Shown: one piece after another, positions 63,994-64,000 of the stretch
How the letters are laid out: each line of letters begins with the position of its first letter
Numbering within the stretch: the stretch's first letter is position 1
The notes under the pieces: model-generated
The model's database searches: none
Seen by the model: only the letters and a program-made list of their open reading frames with translations
Told to the model about the DNA's origin: nothing
Made by a program: the position numbers and the translations under genes
Assembly (NCBI RefSeq): GCF_016406085.1
Contig: NZ_JAEHFJ010000003.1
Span: forward strand, 124,001-188,000
Direction of reading: 5' to 3'
Length of the DNA: 64,000 nucleotides
Source: Aureibaculum flavum
GTDB lineage: Bacteria > Bacteroidota > Bacteroidia > Flavobacteriales > Flavobacteriaceae

Positions 63994-64000
63994 ATGACAC
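63994..64000 (+). CDS. Start of a second GIY-YIG gene (truncated by window end)
   Basis: ATG ACA C, preceded by the same 58 bp that precede the first GIY-YIG gene (63617), marks the beginning of another copy; only two codons and one base are in the window. Inferred from the repeat. Confidence 0.7.

Larger units (their letters stand above)
63936..64000 (+). repeat. 65-bp direct repeat, copy 2 (reaches window end)
   Basis: Repeats 63559-63623 with two substitutions. Contains a second terminator hairpin (63949-63978) with stem CCCGAAC/GTTCGGG. Confidence 0.95.

Overview
The window is low-GC DNA from a member of the Bacteroidetes, most likely a marine Flavobacteriaceae species. The evidence is the gene content (T9SS sorting domain, S46 dipeptidyl peptidase, single-subunit SdhC membrane anchor, bacterial GGGP synthase, TSP3-OmpA porin, CNNM/PpiD/LptC cluster), the near absence of Shine-Dalgarno sequences, and promoters of the form TTTG-N19to21-TAnnTTTG.

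Layout. 0-4 kb: 3' part of a secreted endonuclease I, a small membrane protein, an omega-amidase whose upstream region has been taken over by a DUF559 nuclease cassette bounded by a perfect 31-bp inverted repeat, a coiled-coil protein and a PLP aminotransferase. 4-10.7 kb: secreted peptidase of DPP11 type, a T9SS-exported leucine-rich-repeat protein, an M28 peptidase lipoprotein and a NatAB-like ABC exporter. 10.7-14.2 kb: sdhCAB. 14.3-19.5 kb: a rightward series with a hydrolase-OsmC fusion, an ATP-grasp ligase overlapping an AstE/aspartoacylase-like enzyme, an ECF sigma factor with a small Cys/His partner, and an O-methyltransferase. 19.5-34 kb: PAP2 phosphatase, TatA, an orphan secreted protein resembling the SecD periplasmic domain, GNAT, mutS (TTG start), SpoU methyltransferase, a large secreted hydrolase, aspS, a ClC transporter with CBS domains, and the Tsp/Prc protease. 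34-41.5 kb: surE, arfB, an overlapping operon (GGGP synthase, thiamine-binding-like protein, PnuC-type transporter, NadR-like kinase), a phosphopantetheinyl transferase, ahcY, a universal stress protein and tRNA-Ala(GGC).

41.7-48.7 kb is the accessory region. A convergent SDR/pckA pair has been split by about 4.05 kb carrying an AraC-TPR regulator and two small exported proteins. A 437-bp direct repeat with one mismatch flanks the insert, so a 3' fragment of pckA follows the intact SDR gene and a 3' fragment of the SDR gene precedes the intact pckA. Upstream of pckA is a perfect 14-bp palindrome placed about where a class II activator would bind.

48.8-63.4 kb is envelope and housekeeping: an alpha/beta hydrolase, an AddB-like nuclease, an OmpA/TSP3 porin, a PpiD-like isomerase, a CNNM protein, LptC, two paralogous TPR proteins, an outer-membrane protein and coaX. 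63.5-64 kb: tRNA-Phe followed by a GIY-YIG nuclease gene, then a degenerate copy of the tRNA 3' end, its terminator and the start of a second GIY-YIG gene. This is a tandem cassette array with a 377-bp unit that continues past the window.

The most unusual items are the tRNA-linked GIY-YIG array, the DUF559 inverted-repeat cassette and the 437-bp-repeat-bounded insertion. All calls rest on reading the sequence and recalled family knowledge; no database search was possible.
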